DNA of 64,000 bases, from NCBI GenBank assembly GCA_016860845.1, contig BOKF01000036.1, positions 1-64,000 of the forward strand, given 5' to 3'. This stretch comes from Chloroflexota bacterium (lineage in GTDB: Bacteria; Chloroflexota; Anaerolineae; 4572-78; J111). A program made the position numbers and the translations under genes. The notes under the pieces were generated by a model that saw nothing but the letters and a program-made list of their open reading frames with translations, ran no database searches and was not told the origin of the DNA. Positions 9,601-17,822 of this stretch are shown piece by piece (position 1 is the stretch's first letter; every line of letters starts with the position of its first letter).

Positions 9601-10322
9601 ACCACCCTATTCAAAAATACCTGGCCGACATTAAAGCGGCCAATACGGTGATGCTGGGTGAATTGGACGAAACCATGCATGGTAAGCAGGTCAATGTGGC
9701 CGGAGTTGTTACTTCCGTCCGGCTGCACCAGAGCAAGAAAGGCGAGCCGATGGCCTTTGTGGAAATCGAAGACACCCAGGCGACGCGGGAAATTGTTGTT
9801 TTTCCACGCCCCTATACCGCCCACAAAGCGCTGCTGGCCGAAGGCCGGCTGATCCTGGTGCGGGGCAAAGTGGACGCCCAGGAAGGTCGCCCGCCCAAAA
9901 TTCTGGCCGACAGCATCACCAGCGAATTGACCAGTTACCGGGCCGCCGAAGCAGAACCATCGCCGGTGAGCCAGCCGGCTCTGCCCGTAGCCAATGGGAA
10001 TGGCAAACACGCGATAGCCGAACAGGCTGTACCCTACCAGCCCGCCTCACCCCCAGAGGAGCCGCCGGCAGAGCCTCCGCCCTCGCGTTGGCTGCACATC
10101 ACCATCCCACGCACCAATAACCTGGTCCAAGATAAAGCCCGTTTAAAAGAAGTTTACAAGCTGCTGGTTGAAACGCCAGGCAACGATCAGTTCAGCTTCT
10201 ACATTCCTGACGGCCACCGCAAGATTCGGGTGGATTTTCCCAACCAAACCACCCATGACACGGCCCATCTACGGCAGCGGCTCACCCAGGTGCTCGGTCC
10301 CACCTCCATTCGGGTGGATTGA
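6606..10322 (+). CDS. dnaE: DNA polymerase III subunit alpha
   Basis: 1238 residues, the replicative polymerase of DnaE1 type. The N-terminal PHP domain begins [15 protein letters not shown] and keeps its histidines ([13 protein letters not shown]). The palm carries catalytic aspartates in [10 protein letters not shown] (D420, D422) and KVDFLGL (D583). Tandem HhH and OB-fold regions follow (OB near 1010-1090, [18 protein letters not shown]). A Pro/Glu linker of about 50 residues leads to an extra C-terminal domain of about 100 residues ([11 protein letters not shown] to the end), where the tau-binding region lies in other DnaE proteins. No intein or split is visible. It is transcribed alone, after a leader of about 200 bases. 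Confidence 0.97.
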   Translation: MGDFVHLHVHSEYSLLDGLGRTDHLAKEAARLGQPALALTDHGVMHGAIEFFRNCKKQNVRPIIGVEAYLTPFGRRMTDRDPQKDNVRHHLLLLAQNMTGYKNLLQICSDAQIQGYYYRPRIDADYLAAHAEGLICTTGCMAAEIPWLLTSEGRPPQEDKAMERLRWYLDVFGRDRFYIELQEHSIPELTRINKTLFDWAGRHEIGLLVTNDVHYVTQAEAKAHDTLLCVQTSSLIKQPNRMKMSDGSYYLKNLDELRAIFRPLVDLPESAFTNSLKIAEMCEVDLEDSSFHLPDLPTDHLPDEVMPRQFKETKDYPGFLRYLTDKGLREKYGDQADSPEIQARKEHELAIINSMGFAIYYLIVWDLCRYARERNIWWNVRGSGAGSIVAYAVGVTLIEPLRHALIFERFLNPGRISMPDFDLDYPDDQREEMIRYTIERYGSDRVAQIVSFGRMKARAAIRDVGRAMDVPLSEVDVLAKHITAIPGKPCTIDDALTPEHEFYSAELKQQVEEVDHVRELVDFARTLEGVARHSSVHAAAVIITDQPLTEYVPVMRAQGSVITETVTQFEFPICESIGLLKVDFLGLSTLTIMRKASELIKERHGLDFNLENIPMDQPEAFKALPHLPPPEKAFELLARGDVTGVFQVEGTGMRRVLTEMKPTKFEHIVAAISLFRPGPMEYIPTYIARMHGKEPVEYKHPRLESILAETYGIIVYQEQIIQIAAQLAGYAPGEADQIRKAVGKKIKAKIDEHRSKFVEGAVANGIAKEVAEAIYDDIEFFARYGFNKAHAADYALVTCQTAYLKAHYPIEYMAALLTVERNNTDKIGMLVGECRAIGIPVLPPDINRSRIDFTIEDRDGRPAIRFSMGAVKNVGEGPIEEILVVRDKDGPFEDIDDFCNRIDLRHIGRRALEGLIKVGALDRFGPRSHLLAIIDRMINLSSSTHKAASAGQISMFDLGGSFDAPQTGSVLYPLPEVTEISQKEILAWEKELVGTYLSDHPIQKYLADIKAANTVMLGELDETMHGKQVNVAGVVTSVRLHQSKKGEPMAFVEIEDTQATREIVVFPRPYTAHKALLAEGRLILVRGKVDAQEGRPPKILADSITSELTSYRAAEAEPSPVSQPALPVANGNGKHAIAEQAVPYQPASPPEEPPAEPPPSRWLHITIPRTNNLVQDKARLKEVYKLLVETPGNDQFSFYIPDGHRKIRVDFPNQTTHDTAHLRQRLTQVLGPTSIRVD

Positions 10323-10341
10323 CGCGGTAATTCACCTTCAT

Positions 10342-10461
10342 ATGAACCAAGCCATGAATCAACAGTTAGGCGAAAAATATCTGGCCTTATACATTAGTGA
10401 TGGATTAGATAGCCGCTTGTTAATCCCTCGTCTGTTAGAATATTTTGGATTTAGAACTTAG
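10342..10461 (+). CDS. Possible small ORF of 39 residues
   Basis: A short frame (MNQAMNQQLGEKYLALYISD...) starts 20 bases after dnaE and overlaps the DUF4160 start by 17 bases. There is no clear ribosome site and I do not recognise it. It may be a leader peptide coupled to the DUF4160 gene, or chance. Base composition is AT-richer than dnaE and matches the following two genes. Confidence 0.2.
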   Translation: MNQAMNQQLGEKYLALYISDGLDSRLLIPRLLEYFGFRT

Positions 10462-10717
10462 TCGTTTTTTTGGTATCATTATTCGGATGTATGCAGAGTT
10501 TGATGCACCTCACCACACGCCTCATTTTCACGCCTACTACCAAAATGAGGTAGCCATTTACAGTATTGAGCCGGTGGATATGTTGTCGGGAATGCTACCA
10601 AAACGTCAATGTCGTCTGGTTGAAGCTTGGGCCGAATTGCATCAAGCTGAATTGATGGCTGATTGGCAACGGCTGCAGACGAGTCAACCGCCATTACCAA
10701 TTGAGCCTCTCAAATAA
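10445..10717 (+). CDS. DUF4160 family protein
   Basis: 90 residues from a TTG start. It shows the family pattern LSRFFGIIIRMYAEF followed by PHFHAYYQNEVAIYSI, then a helical C-terminal half (RQCRLVEAWAELHQAELMADW). Function is unknown. DUF4160 genes are typically found directly before DUF2442 genes, as here (10 bases apart), and the pair is often listed among accessory, toxin-antitoxin-like modules; that role is unproven. Codon use is AT-richer than in flanking dnaE and the phosphofructokinase gene, consistent with an acquired cassette. Confidence 0.8.
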   Translation: MDLELSRFFGIIIRMYAEFDAPHHTPHFHAYYQNEVAIYSIEPVDMLSGMLPKRQCRLVEAWAELHQAELMADWQRLQTSQPPLPIEPLK

Positions 10718-10727
10718 GGAGGAAAAA

Positions 10728-11024
10728 GTGTTACATCCTATCTATCGGGTTCAATCATTTGAAATAGTTGCGCCCTATACTCTAAAAATATACTTTGACG
10801 ATGATACGACGCAGACTATAAATTTTCAGCTAATTTTGGCTGGGGAATTGTATAAGCCTTTACGAGATTTAGCCTTATTTAACCAAGTACGGCTTGATCC
10901 CGAAGTGCAAACTCTGGTTTGGCCAAACGGGGCCGATTTTGACCCGGAAACATTACATAATTGGCCAGAGTATGTTGAAGCGTGGAAAGAACGTGCCCGC
11001 CAATGGGAGTTGACGTTTGTTTAA
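10728..11024 (+). CDS. DUF2442 family protein
   Basis: 98 residues from a GTG start that sits five bases after AAGGAGG; an in-frame TTG at 10701 would overlap the previous gene and has no ribosome site. The family motifs are visible: a beta-rich N-terminal half (YTLKIYFDDDTTQTINF), GELYKPLRDLALFNQVRLD, and TLVWPNGADFDPETLHNW. No catalytic residues are evident. It is the partner of the DUF4160 gene just upstream; the strong ribosome site on the second gene resembles pairs in which one product is made in excess. Confidence 0.82.
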   Translation: MLHPIYRVQSFEIVAPYTLKIYFDDDTTQTINFQLILAGELYKPLRDLALFNQVRLDPEVQTLVWPNGADFDPETLHNWPEYVEAWKERARQWELTFV

Positions 11025-11076
11025 GGCAATATATCTGATTACTGACCTCTGATGATTACTGGCTACTATTTGTGAA

Positions 11077-11098
11077 GGAGGCATTGGCTCCCTTTTTT
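11077..11098 (+). terminator. Weak intrinsic terminator after the DUF4160/DUF2442 pair
   Basis: GGAG and CTCC form a short interrupted stem (11077-11091) followed by C and six T. The stem is weak. Confidence 0.4.
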
Positions 11099-11134
11099 AT
11101 TTCTGGAGCAAGATCGAGGTGAGGAGTTTGTACT

Positions 11135-12292
11135 ATGAGAATAGGTATATTAACGGGCGGCGGCGATGTGCCGGGCCTGAATCCGTGCATTAAAGCGGTC
11201 GTCAATCGCGCGGTTGACGAGGGCCACAACGTGGTCGGTATCCGTCGGGGCTGGGCCGGTCTGCTCAATTATAACCCGGCCGATGAAACCTCATTCAAAA
11301 AATGGTTAATGCCGCTGGACAGGCATGCCGTGCGCACTGTGGATCGGACCGGCGGCACCTTTTTGCATACCTCCCGGACCAATCCCGGCAAGGTCAAGCC
11401 CAATGATGTGCCCGAATTTCTACGGGAACCAGATTGGCGACCAGACGCTCACGATATTCGCGATTTTACACCCCACGTGCTCAAAAATCTTGAACACCTG
11501 GGCCTTGACGTGCTCATTCCCATCGGGGGTGATGATACCCTGAGTTATGGTCACCGCCTGCATACGGAAGGTGTGCCGGTGGTAGTTGTCCCCAAAACAA
11601 TGGATAACGATGTCTACGGCACCGATTACTGCATCGGCTTTTCGACGGCAGTGACCCGCAGTGTCAACTTCATTCACAGCCTGCGCACCTCGGTGGGGTC
11701 ACACGAACGAATCGGTATTATCGAACTGTTTGGGCGCAATTCAGGTGAAACCTCCCTGATTTCGGCCTATTTGGCCGACGTAGATCGGGCCATCATCTCC
11801 GAAGTGCCCTTCGACCCGGAGAAGTTGGCCGCCTTGCTCTTGAAAGACAAAAAGAACAATCCCAGCAATTACGCCATTATGACCATCTCTGAGGGGGCTT
11901 CGATGATTGGCGGCAAGATCATCGAGTACGGTCAAGCCGACGCCTACGGCCACAAAAAATTGGGCGGCATAGGGGCTATCACCGGCGATGCCATCAAGAA
12001 AATTACGGGCCAGAATACTATCTACCAGCAAGTTGCTTACCTCATGCGCTCCGGGGCGCCCGACGCGATTGACCTGATGGTGAGTTTTAACTACGCTCAT
12101 ATGGCGATGGATTTAATCCAGGAGAAAAACTTCGGGCGGATGGTCGCGTTGCGGGACGGCAAGTACACCAACGTGCCGGCCAACATCCTGTCCGAAGGCG
12201 TCAAGCGGGTAGATGTGGACGAGCTGTATGATGTGGAGGCTTATCGTCCCAAGGTGCGCCGGGTCAATCAAAAACCGATGTTCCTCTACTAA
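11135..12292 (+). CDS. 6-phosphofructokinase, probably pyrophosphate-dependent
   Basis: 385 residues of the PFK family. [13 protein letters not shown] binds the phosphoryl donor. GGDDT at residues 131-135 and PKTMDND around K154 are informative: ATP-dependent enzymes usually have GGDGS and PGTIDND, whereas Asp plus Lys at these places marks PPi-dependent enzymes. DND supplies the catalytic base, and [16 protein letters not shown] contributes to fructose-6-phosphate binding. PPi use would make the glycolytic step reversible and save ATP. The ATG follows GAGGAG nine bases upstream. The gene appears monocistronic, with a hairpin repeat 3' of it. Substrate specificity beyond the donor (for example sedoheptulose-7-phosphate) cannot be judged. 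Confidence 0.9.
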   Translation: MRIGILTGGGDVPGLNPCIKAVVNRAVDEGHNVVGIRRGWAGLLNYNPADETSFKKWLMPLDRHAVRTVDRTGGTFLHTSRTNPGKVKPNDVPEFLREPDWRPDAHDIRDFTPHVLKNLEHLGLDVLIPIGGDDTLSYGHRLHTEGVPVVVVPKTMDNDVYGTDYCIGFSTAVTRSVNFIHSLRTSVGSHERIGIIELFGRNSGETSLISAYLADVDRAIISEVPFDPEKLAALLLKDKKNNPSNYAIMTISEGASMIGGKIIEYGQADAYGHKKLGGIGAITGDAIKKITGQNTIYQQVAYLMRSGAPDAIDLMVSFNYAHMAMDLIQEKNFGRMVALRDGKYTNVPANILSEGVKRVDVDELYDVEAYRPKVRRVNQKPMFLY

Positions 12293-12294
12293 AG

Positions 12295-12352
12295 AGGCAG
12301 TAAGGAGTAGGGAGTAAGCGAAAAACCCTCTACTCCCTACTTCATACTGCCT
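12295..12352. repeat. Inverted repeat of GGAGTAGGGAGTA type
   Basis: AGGCAGTA pairs with TACTGCCT outside, and AGTAGGGAGTA with TACTCCCTACT inside, directly after the phosphofructokinase stop. It may end transcription but belongs to the word-like spacer repeats found across this window. Confidence 0.6.
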
Positions 12353-12406
12353 ACTCCTTCTTATTCCCTATCTCCAAAAGTTACCCAAAAAGTACCAGCA
12401 ATTATC

Positions 12407-12435
12407 TTGACTTGCCTTAAACGGCGTGTTAAACT
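12407..12435 (+). promoter_or_regulatory. Candidate promoter for the large GAF kinase
   Basis: TTGACT (12407-12412), a 17-base spacer and TAAACT (12430-12435), about 140 bases before the start codon. The 284-base gap otherwise holds only the inverted repeat at 12295-12352. Confidence 0.4.
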
Positions 12436-12576
12436 TGAGATATGTGATTTTGATTCTGCCAATCGCGATTTTAAGCATTAGGCAGATATATGCTTGTGGC
12501 TTGATGACTATATTCCAGATGAGCCGCAAGGCAAACTCCAAACTTGCCGGCATAACTTCAATACGAAATACCGCGT

Positions 12577-15500
12577 ATGGAAACGGCTCCTAGCTCTTTA
12601 AGAGGTGAGTTTCTCTCAAAACTCACCCCAACATTTATTCTTCTCATCATCATTACCGCCATCATTGTAAATGTATTGGCTCCTATTTTTGCGCTTCGTT
12701 GGGCCGCTCACCCCTTTCTCGGCGCTCTTTTCTATCCGCGTCTGGTTATTGCCGGTACTTATAACACGATTTTGGCTACTCCCCAATTGGGTTTTCAGCC
12801 TGCCGATGTTTTAACCCAAATTGACGACGCCCCGGTTTCCACAGGCCGAGAAGTTTACATTCATGTCCTACAGAAGCAGTTGGATAAGCGAGTTACCCTT
12901 CAGCTTGATCGAACTTCAGCCGCAGGCAACCGTACTACCGAAAATCTGTCTTTAACCTTAAACTCCCCTTTCCCCTTACAAAATTTGCTCCTATTTTTCT
13001 GGTTACCCTACAGTATTGGGCTGGTCTACCTGGCCATGGGCTTTGTCCTTTACCGGCTGCGCCACGCTGACCCACTCAGCCGCGTTTTTCTCACGTTTTG
13101 CGCCTTTGTTTCCATCTTCTTGGGCGCTCTATTTGATCAATTCACCTTACATCTACTGACGCCCCTCTGGGTTTTGGCTTTGCCGCTTGTCGGTGCAGGG
13201 CTGCTGCATCTATCCTTTGTCTTCCCGGTTGAAACCCGGCTGGCGCGCCGCAGTCCCTGGCTGCCCGTAATCCCTTACGTCATTGCTGTCCTGCTGGCAA
13301 TAATCAGCCTCTTCAATCTCTACTTGGGAACAAACCCACGCGCATTTCTGGGAATTTGGTTCTGGGGTTTTAGCTTTCTTGGACTCAGCGTGATTCTCTT
13401 TTTAGCTTTATTACTGAATGCACATGCAACTACCTTTTCGCCCATGATCCGCCAACAAATCACGATTGTTTTTGGAGCCAGTCTTATCTCGTTTGGACCC
13501 ATAGCCGTCTGGGTGCTGGTCCACATGATCGGCTTTAACCTGGAATTTCTCTGGTTCAATTTTACAACAGCTCTCGCCGCCTTCATCGTGTTTCCCCTGG
13601 TTATAGCTTATGCTGCCCTGCGCTATCGCCTGCTTGATTTAGACCTGGTCTTTAGCAGAGCGGTCGTTTACACGCTCCTGACCTTGCTGGTGATCGTAGT
13701 TTACTTCCTCCTCGTCAGTACGCTGGCTGTACTCCTGCAAGATGTCGAACTGTTTAAGAATCCGATTGTCTTCACGATGTTCATCTTGCTGCTAATAATT
13801 GTCCTGGGACCGGTCAAAGAACGCTTGCAGCGCCTAGTCAAGCATATCTTTCTGCGCGAACCTTCTGATTTCAGACAACTCCAGCAGAGGTACGGTCAGG
13901 CTTTGGTTGCTGCTCCTTTGGAAACCCACCTGATTTTAAGCCTGTTGCGCAAACAGGTTGAGGAAGCCCTGGTCCCGGCCCAAACCCTGGTTTTTTTGAG
14001 AGAAGTCAACCTTGATACGTATATAATTTCTAACCAGCACGGTGGCGATGACCTGCAACACACCGTTGAAGTATCCTTTAGCTCCAATGACGATTTAGTC
14101 CACTGGCTAACCAGTACCAACGATATTCTACAACTGAGCCCGGCTGGCGTTGTCGCCCCTGAGATTAAAATCAACCCCGAGGAACTGGCCCGGCTCAATA
14201 TGCTCAATGTGAATTTGTGCGTCCCGTTGCTCGGTTCCAATCATTTGCTGGGGTGGCTGGCTCTGGGCTTGAAGGATTCCGGCCAACCCTATACCAGCAG
14301 TGATTTACTCTTCCTGGCTACCCTAGCCAGCGAGACCACAATTGCCTTAGAAAGCGCTCAACTTCTGGAACAGGCCAATCAGCGTGCCGCCGAGCTGGAA
14401 GCGCTGCAGAAAATATCGGCTGATATTCAAGCCGAGGCCGAGTCCGATCTTTTGCTAACCTCGGTGGTAGAGCGGGCGACCAGGTTGTTACAAGCCGAAG
14501 GGGGTCTGGCTTTTCTGGTCGAAGCGGATGACGAAACTCTCAAAGTAGTGGTCAGCTATAACCTGGTTAAAGATTTTACAGGCTACACCCTTGCTAAAGG
14601 AGAGGGCCTGGCGGGCCAGGTGGTTTTAAAGGGTAAAACTCTGGTGGTAGATCACTACCAGGCCTTTTCAGGCCGTTCTCCCAAGTTTGAGAATGCTAAA
14701 TTTGGGGCGGTGTTGGGCGTGCCGCTGCGTTGGGGCGGTAAGGTGCGAGGAGTCCTCCATTTGATCCATCGGCCGCGCGGTTCACGCTTTAACGAGCGCG
14801 ACATCTGGCTCATGGAGTTATTTGCGGCCCAGGCATCCATTGCCCTGGAAAAATCCCGTTTGCTGCAAGAAGCGCAGCATCGAGCCAATCAACTGGCGAC
14901 GCTGAGTGAGGTCAGTGTTGCCATAAGCTCGACCCTGGATTTGGATACGGCCTTACAGCGGGTGATGGATTGTGCCGTGCAAATTCTCAATGCCGAGGCC
15001 GGCTCGCTGCTGCTCATGGACCCGCGCGGCAAAGAATTGACCTTTGAAGTGGTGTTAGGGCCAACAGGAGCTAATCTACGAGGGCTAAAAACTGAGGTGG
15101 GCAAGGGTATTGTCGGTACAGTTGCCCAAACCGGCCAACCACTTATTATCAACGATGCTGCCGCCGACCCCCGTTGGAATGTTGCTTTTGACGAAGCGAC
15201 CAATTTCCGCACCAAAGACATTTTGTGCGTACCGATGCTGTCGCACGAGCGAGTGGTCGGCGTCGTCGAGGTGATCAACAAGCAAGACCGCACCGTTTTT
15301 ACCCAGGAAGAATGTAATCTACTCATGTCTTTCGGGGCGCAGGCGGCGATTGCCATTGAGAACGCCCAAGTCTTCGGCCGGGTTGATAAAGCTCTGGCCG
15401 AACGTGTCCAGGAGTTACAGGCATTGCAAGCCATTGACCGTGAATTGCAATCTTCACTTGAGCTAAAGAATGTACTGGACATATCTTTGACTCGGGCTAT

Positions 15501-16644
15501 GGACGCCCTGGGAGTCGAGATGGGCTTGATGGGTGTCATCCGGACTCAGGATGAGGAGTCGGGTCTTTATTTACTGGCTCAGCGAGGCATGCCAATGAAA
15601 ATGGGCCGTTACAAACGAGATCCCTGGCCCTTGACCAAAGGTATTATGGGCCGGGTCGTGCGCACCGGCGAACTGGCCTGGGTTAATGATATTACCCAAG
15701 AAAAAGATTATGTCCCCAATTCTCACCGTACCCGTTCGGTCCTGGCCGTGCCGGTCATCCGCGAGGATCGGGTAATTGGGATCATCAATTTGGAGAGTAC
15801 CACCTCTGATTATTTTACCAGCGACGACGTATCTTTTATCAAGCTGCTGGTCGGCCCGGCGGCCGTTGCCATTCAAAATGCGCAACTATATGAGCAGGTC
15901 AAAGAAGCCAATCAAGCCAAAACCGAGTTCATGAACATTGCTTCCCACGAGTTAAAAATCCCCATGACCAGCATTAAAGGCTTCTCCAAGCTGCTCCAGA
16001 TGGGCGCGGGTGGGCCGCTCACCGAAAAACAAAACGAGTTTTTGGGAGTTATTTCCAACAATGTTGACCGGATGACCCGGCTGGTCAACGATTTGCTGGA
16101 TGTCAGCCGGATTGAAGCCGGACGCATTCGCCTGGAAATAGAAAATGTGCAAATGCGCGATGTGATCAATGATGTTCTGGAGTCCGTCCAAACCCAAATT
16201 CAAAATAAGCGGCTCGATTTGAAGGTGAATGTGAGTGACAATTTGCCGGAATTGCGGGCCGATTATAGCCGGATGGTCCAGATTATGACCAATTTTGTCA
16301 GTAACGCTTATAAATACACGCCCGAAGGAGGATGTATTACGGTCGATGCTATGCCATGTAACAACGGCTCGCTGCAAGGGGTGACTATTACGGTCAAAGA
16401 TACGGGATATGGGATTTCTGTTGAGGATCAGGCCAAACTGTTCACCAAATTCTTCCGCTCCAGCGATCAAAATATTCGCGATGAACCGGGTACGGGCCTG
16501 GGTCTGTCCATTACCAAATCTATGATTGAAGCCCACGGGGGTGAACTTACTTTTGAAAGCGAGTTGGGCAAAGGCACCTCTTTTACATTTACAATGCCTT
16601 TAGTCAGCAAGATTCCGCCGGGGGTTGAAGTAATCGAACGTTAA
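12577..16644 (+). CDS. Large membrane multi-GAF sensor histidine kinase
   Basis: 1355 residues. Layout: a TM helix (about 20-42); an extracytoplasmic PDZ-like segment (about 68-128, GFQPADVLTQIDD); about eight TM helices to residue 405; a divergent GAF-like region (430-590); three clearer GAF domains (about 610-760, 775-930, 950-1110; repeated signatures AEGGLAFLV, AEAGSLLLMDPRG, VPVIREDRVIGIINLES); HisKA with H1124 in NIASHELKIPMTS; and a full ATPase domain (MTNFVSNAYKYTPEGG, VKDTGYGIS, GTGLGLSITKSMIEAHGG). The N-terminal plan matches the 767-residue kinase at 2552-4855, so the two are related in build. GAF domains suggest cyclic-nucleotide, small-molecule or redox input. No response regulator adjoins it. 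Confidence 0.9.
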   Translation: METAPSSLRGEFLSKLTPTFILLIIITAIIVNVLAPIFALRWAAHPFLGALFYPRLVIAGTYNTILATPQLGFQPADVLTQIDDAPVSTGREVYIHVLQKQLDKRVTLQLDRTSAAGNRTTENLSLTLNSPFPLQNLLLFFWLPYSIGLVYLAMGFVLYRLRHADPLSRVFLTFCAFVSIFLGALFDQFTLHLLTPLWVLALPLVGAGLLHLSFVFPVETRLARRSPWLPVIPYVIAVLLAIISLFNLYLGTNPRAFLGIWFWGFSFLGLSVILFLALLLNAHATTFSPMIRQQITIVFGASLISFGPIAVWVLVHMIGFNLEFLWFNFTTALAAFIVFPLVIAYAALRYRLLDLDLVFSRAVVYTLLTLLVIVVYFLLVSTLAVLLQDVELFKNPIVFTMFILLLIIVLGPVKERLQRLVKHIFLREPSDFRQLQQRYGQALVAAPLETHLILSLLRKQVEEALVPAQTLVFLREVNLDTYIISNQHGGDDLQHTVEVSFSSNDDLVHWLTSTNDILQLSPAGVVAPEIKINPEELARLNMLNVNLCVPLLGSNHLLGWLALGLKDSGQPYTSSDLLFLATLASETTIALESAQLLEQANQRAAELEALQKISADIQAEAESDLLLTSVVERATRLLQAEGGLAFLVEADDETLKVVVSYNLVKDFTGYTLAKGEGLAGQVVLKGKTLVVDHYQAFSGRSPKFENAKFGAVLGVPLRWGGKVRGVLHLIHRPRGSRFNERDIWLMELFAAQASIALEKSRLLQEAQHRANQLATLSEVSVAISSTLDLDTALQRVMDCAVQILNAEAGSLLLMDPRGKELTFEVVLGPTGANLRGLKTEVGKGIVGTVAQTGQPLIINDAAADPRWNVAFDEATNFRTKDILCVPMLSHERVVGVVEVINKQDRTVFTQEECNLLMSFGAQAAIAIENAQVFGRVDKALAERVQELQALQAIDRELQSSLELKNVLDISLTRAMDALGVEMGLMGVIRTQDEESGLYLLAQRGMPMKMGRYKRDPWPLTKGIMGRVVRTGELAWVNDITQEKDYVPNSHRTRSVLAVPVIREDRVIGIINLESTTSDYFTSDDVSFIKLLVGPAAVAIQNAQLYEQVKEANQAKTEFMNIASHELKIPMTSIKGFSKLLQMGAGGPLTEKQNEFLGVISNNVDRMTRLVNDLLDVSRIEAGRIRLEIENVQMRDVINDVLESVQTQIQNKRLDLKVNVSDNLPELRADYSRMVQIMTNFVSNAYKYTPEGGCITVDAMPCNNGSLQGVTITVKDTGYGISVEDQAKLFTKFFRSSDQNIRDEPGTGLGLSITKSMIEAHGGELTFESELGKGTSFTFTMPLVSKIPPGVEVIER

Positions 16645-16676
16645 TTAATTCTTAACCAATTTTTACCTTTTTTTTA

Positions 16677-16705
16677 TGGAAATTCTGAACAAAGTGGATT
16701 ATAAT
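16677..16705 (+). promoter_or_regulatory. Promoter of a candidate small RNA
   Basis: TGGAAA (16677-16682), exactly 17 bases, then a perfect TATAAT (16700-16705), located after the kinase stop and before a structured, gene-free stretch that ends in an intrinsic terminator. Confidence 0.45.
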
Positions 16706-16711
16706 ATTGAA

Positions 16712-16857
16712 TTATGGTAGTTATAAGCCGGTAAGCCCTTAACGGATGGAGCGACCATCACCGGGGTAAACTGGCCCGCCTTTATCCTTGCCCTCAACTA
16801 ATTATGGGGCAAGCAAGGCGACAAAAAAGGAGCGCGATTAAGCGCTCCTTTTTCTTT
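16712..16857 (+). ncRNA. Candidate structured small RNA of about 145 nt
   Basis: No reading frame fits between the kinase stop and the minus-strand gene. The stretch folds into hairpins: CCGGT/ACCGG enclosing GATGG-AGCGA-CCATC (about 16727-16765); CGCCTT/AAGGCG enclosing CTTGCCC and GGGCAAG (about 16780-16820); and the final terminator stem. A promoter with perfect TATAAT precedes it. I could not match it to tmRNA, SRP RNA, 6S RNA or a riboswitch I know. It could instead be a long 3' UTR of the kinase mRNA. Confidence 0.4.
16824..16857. terminator. Bidirectional intrinsic terminator
   Basis: GGAGCGC (16829-16835) pairs with GCGCTCC (16842-16848), flanked by six A on one side and TTTTTCTTT on the other. 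It serves the kinase or candidate RNA on the plus strand and the sigma-factor operon on the minus strand. Confidence 0.8.
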
Positions 16858-17107
16858 AGGGTGCAGTGGATGGTTGGCCTCGCGCCGCCTCCTGCAATAT
16901 CACCATCAGCGCTTCAAATTCATGGGTGCAACAGTTGCAGTGGTCAAGATGCTGTCTCACGGTTGGCATGATTTCGTCGGGATTGCCCCCTTCAAGGATG
17001 AATTCCGCATACTGATCCAGCAGATCAAAACATTCCACACAGTTAATCTCATACGCTTCTGTTTCAAGCGCTGATTGCAGTAAGATATGCCAGGATTTTT
17101 CAATCAT
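16856..17107 (-). CDS. Zinc-finger anti-sigma-like protein
   Basis: 83 residues. CVECFDLLDQYAE at the start and HLDHCNCC after it give the H-x3-C-x2-C signature of the ZAS anti-sigma fold, with upstream cysteines as in zf-HC2 proteins. There is no TM helix, so it would be a soluble binder of the sigma factor. The ATG follows GGAG by eight bases. It lies 53 bases downstream of the ECF sigma gene on the same strand, the usual sigma/anti-sigma order. Expected role: hold the sigma factor inactive until a redox or other signal disturbs the zinc site; this is inferred from family and context. Confidence 0.75.
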   Translation of the reverse strand: MIEKSWHILLQSALETEAYEINCVECFDLLDQYAEFILEGGNPDEIMPTVRQHLDHCNCCTHEFEALMVILQEAARGQPSTAP

Positions 17108-17160
17108 CGGTTTGGCTCCTTACAACTCCCATCTGCTAGACGTGCCAAAGGGCAGTGTCC

Positions 17161-17814
17161 TTACCTTTCCTCGCTAAATAATTTGAGAATATACTTCGGC
17201 TCCAGTCCCAGTTTTTGCAGACGCTGCTTCAGTTTCATCCGGGCGTCGTGCAACAGTTTGTAAACATTATTAGGGTTAGTTTCAAGCAGCCGGGCCACTT
17301 CGGTAATGGGAATGTTATCAATCTGGACAGCCGCCAGCGCCTGGCGTTGGCGTTCGGTCAAATCATTGTTGATTACTGCCAGAATTGTATCCCACACCTG
17401 GCGCCGCTCACTTTCGGCGGCTGGATTACCCCCAGCAGGGGACTCGGTCACCAGAATCTCTTGCAGCGCCGTACCTGCCTCCGTAATAGCGTCCAGAGAC
17501 AGGTCGCGCCATCTGGCCCGGCGCAACTCGCTGATGGTATGATTGGCTGCAATTTTAGCCGCCCAGGTAGTAAATTTGCTTTTCCCTTGAAAGGTATCCA
17601 GATTGGCCTGAACCTTGAGCAGAGCTTCCTGAGCCAAATCCTGACTCATTTGCTGCAGCTCGTTTTCGGCCCGGTCGCGCAGGTCGCTGCGGCTGTGCAG
17701 GTAAGCCAGGATACCCCGCTGCAGATACAGCCGCAAATCTTCGAGGGCTTGAGCTTGATGGGGATGATCAGAACGTAATTCTCTGAGCCAGGTTTCGTTG
17801 GTGCGTTCTTCCAT
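17161..17814 (-). CDS. ECF-type RNA polymerase sigma factor
   Basis: 217 residues. Region 2 spans about 20-105 (QDLAQEALLKVQANLDTF, then SKFTTWAAKIAANHTISELRR) and region 4 about 140-200 (LTERQRQALAAVQIDNIPI, followed by a helix-turn-helix EVARLLETNPNNVYKLLHDAR). Regions 1.1 and 3 are absent, as in sigma-70 family ECF factors. The linker (SPAGGNPAAESERR) is short. The gene starts eight bases after the glycosyltransferase stop codon and precedes the ZAS gene, so the three form one minus-strand operon. Target promoters cannot be deduced. Confidence 0.88.
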   Translation of the reverse strand: MEERTNETWLRELRSDHPHQAQALEDLRLYLQRGILAYLHSRSDLRDRAENELQQMSQDLAQEALLKVQANLDTFQGKSKFTTWAAKIAANHTISELRRARWRDLSLDAITEAGTALQEILVTESPAGGNPAAESERRQVWDTILAVINNDLTERQRQALAAVQIDNIPITEVARLLETNPNNVYKLLHDARMKLKQRLQKLGLEPKYILKLFSEER

Positions 17815-17822
17815 GGGTCATC

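Noticed and set aside
16712..16857. Identification of the candidate RNA as a ZTP, 6S or SRP RNA
   Set aside because: Some GC-rich pieces (CCCGCCT) look like the ZTP motif, but the order of elements does not fit; the 4.5S core and the single long 6S hairpin are absent.
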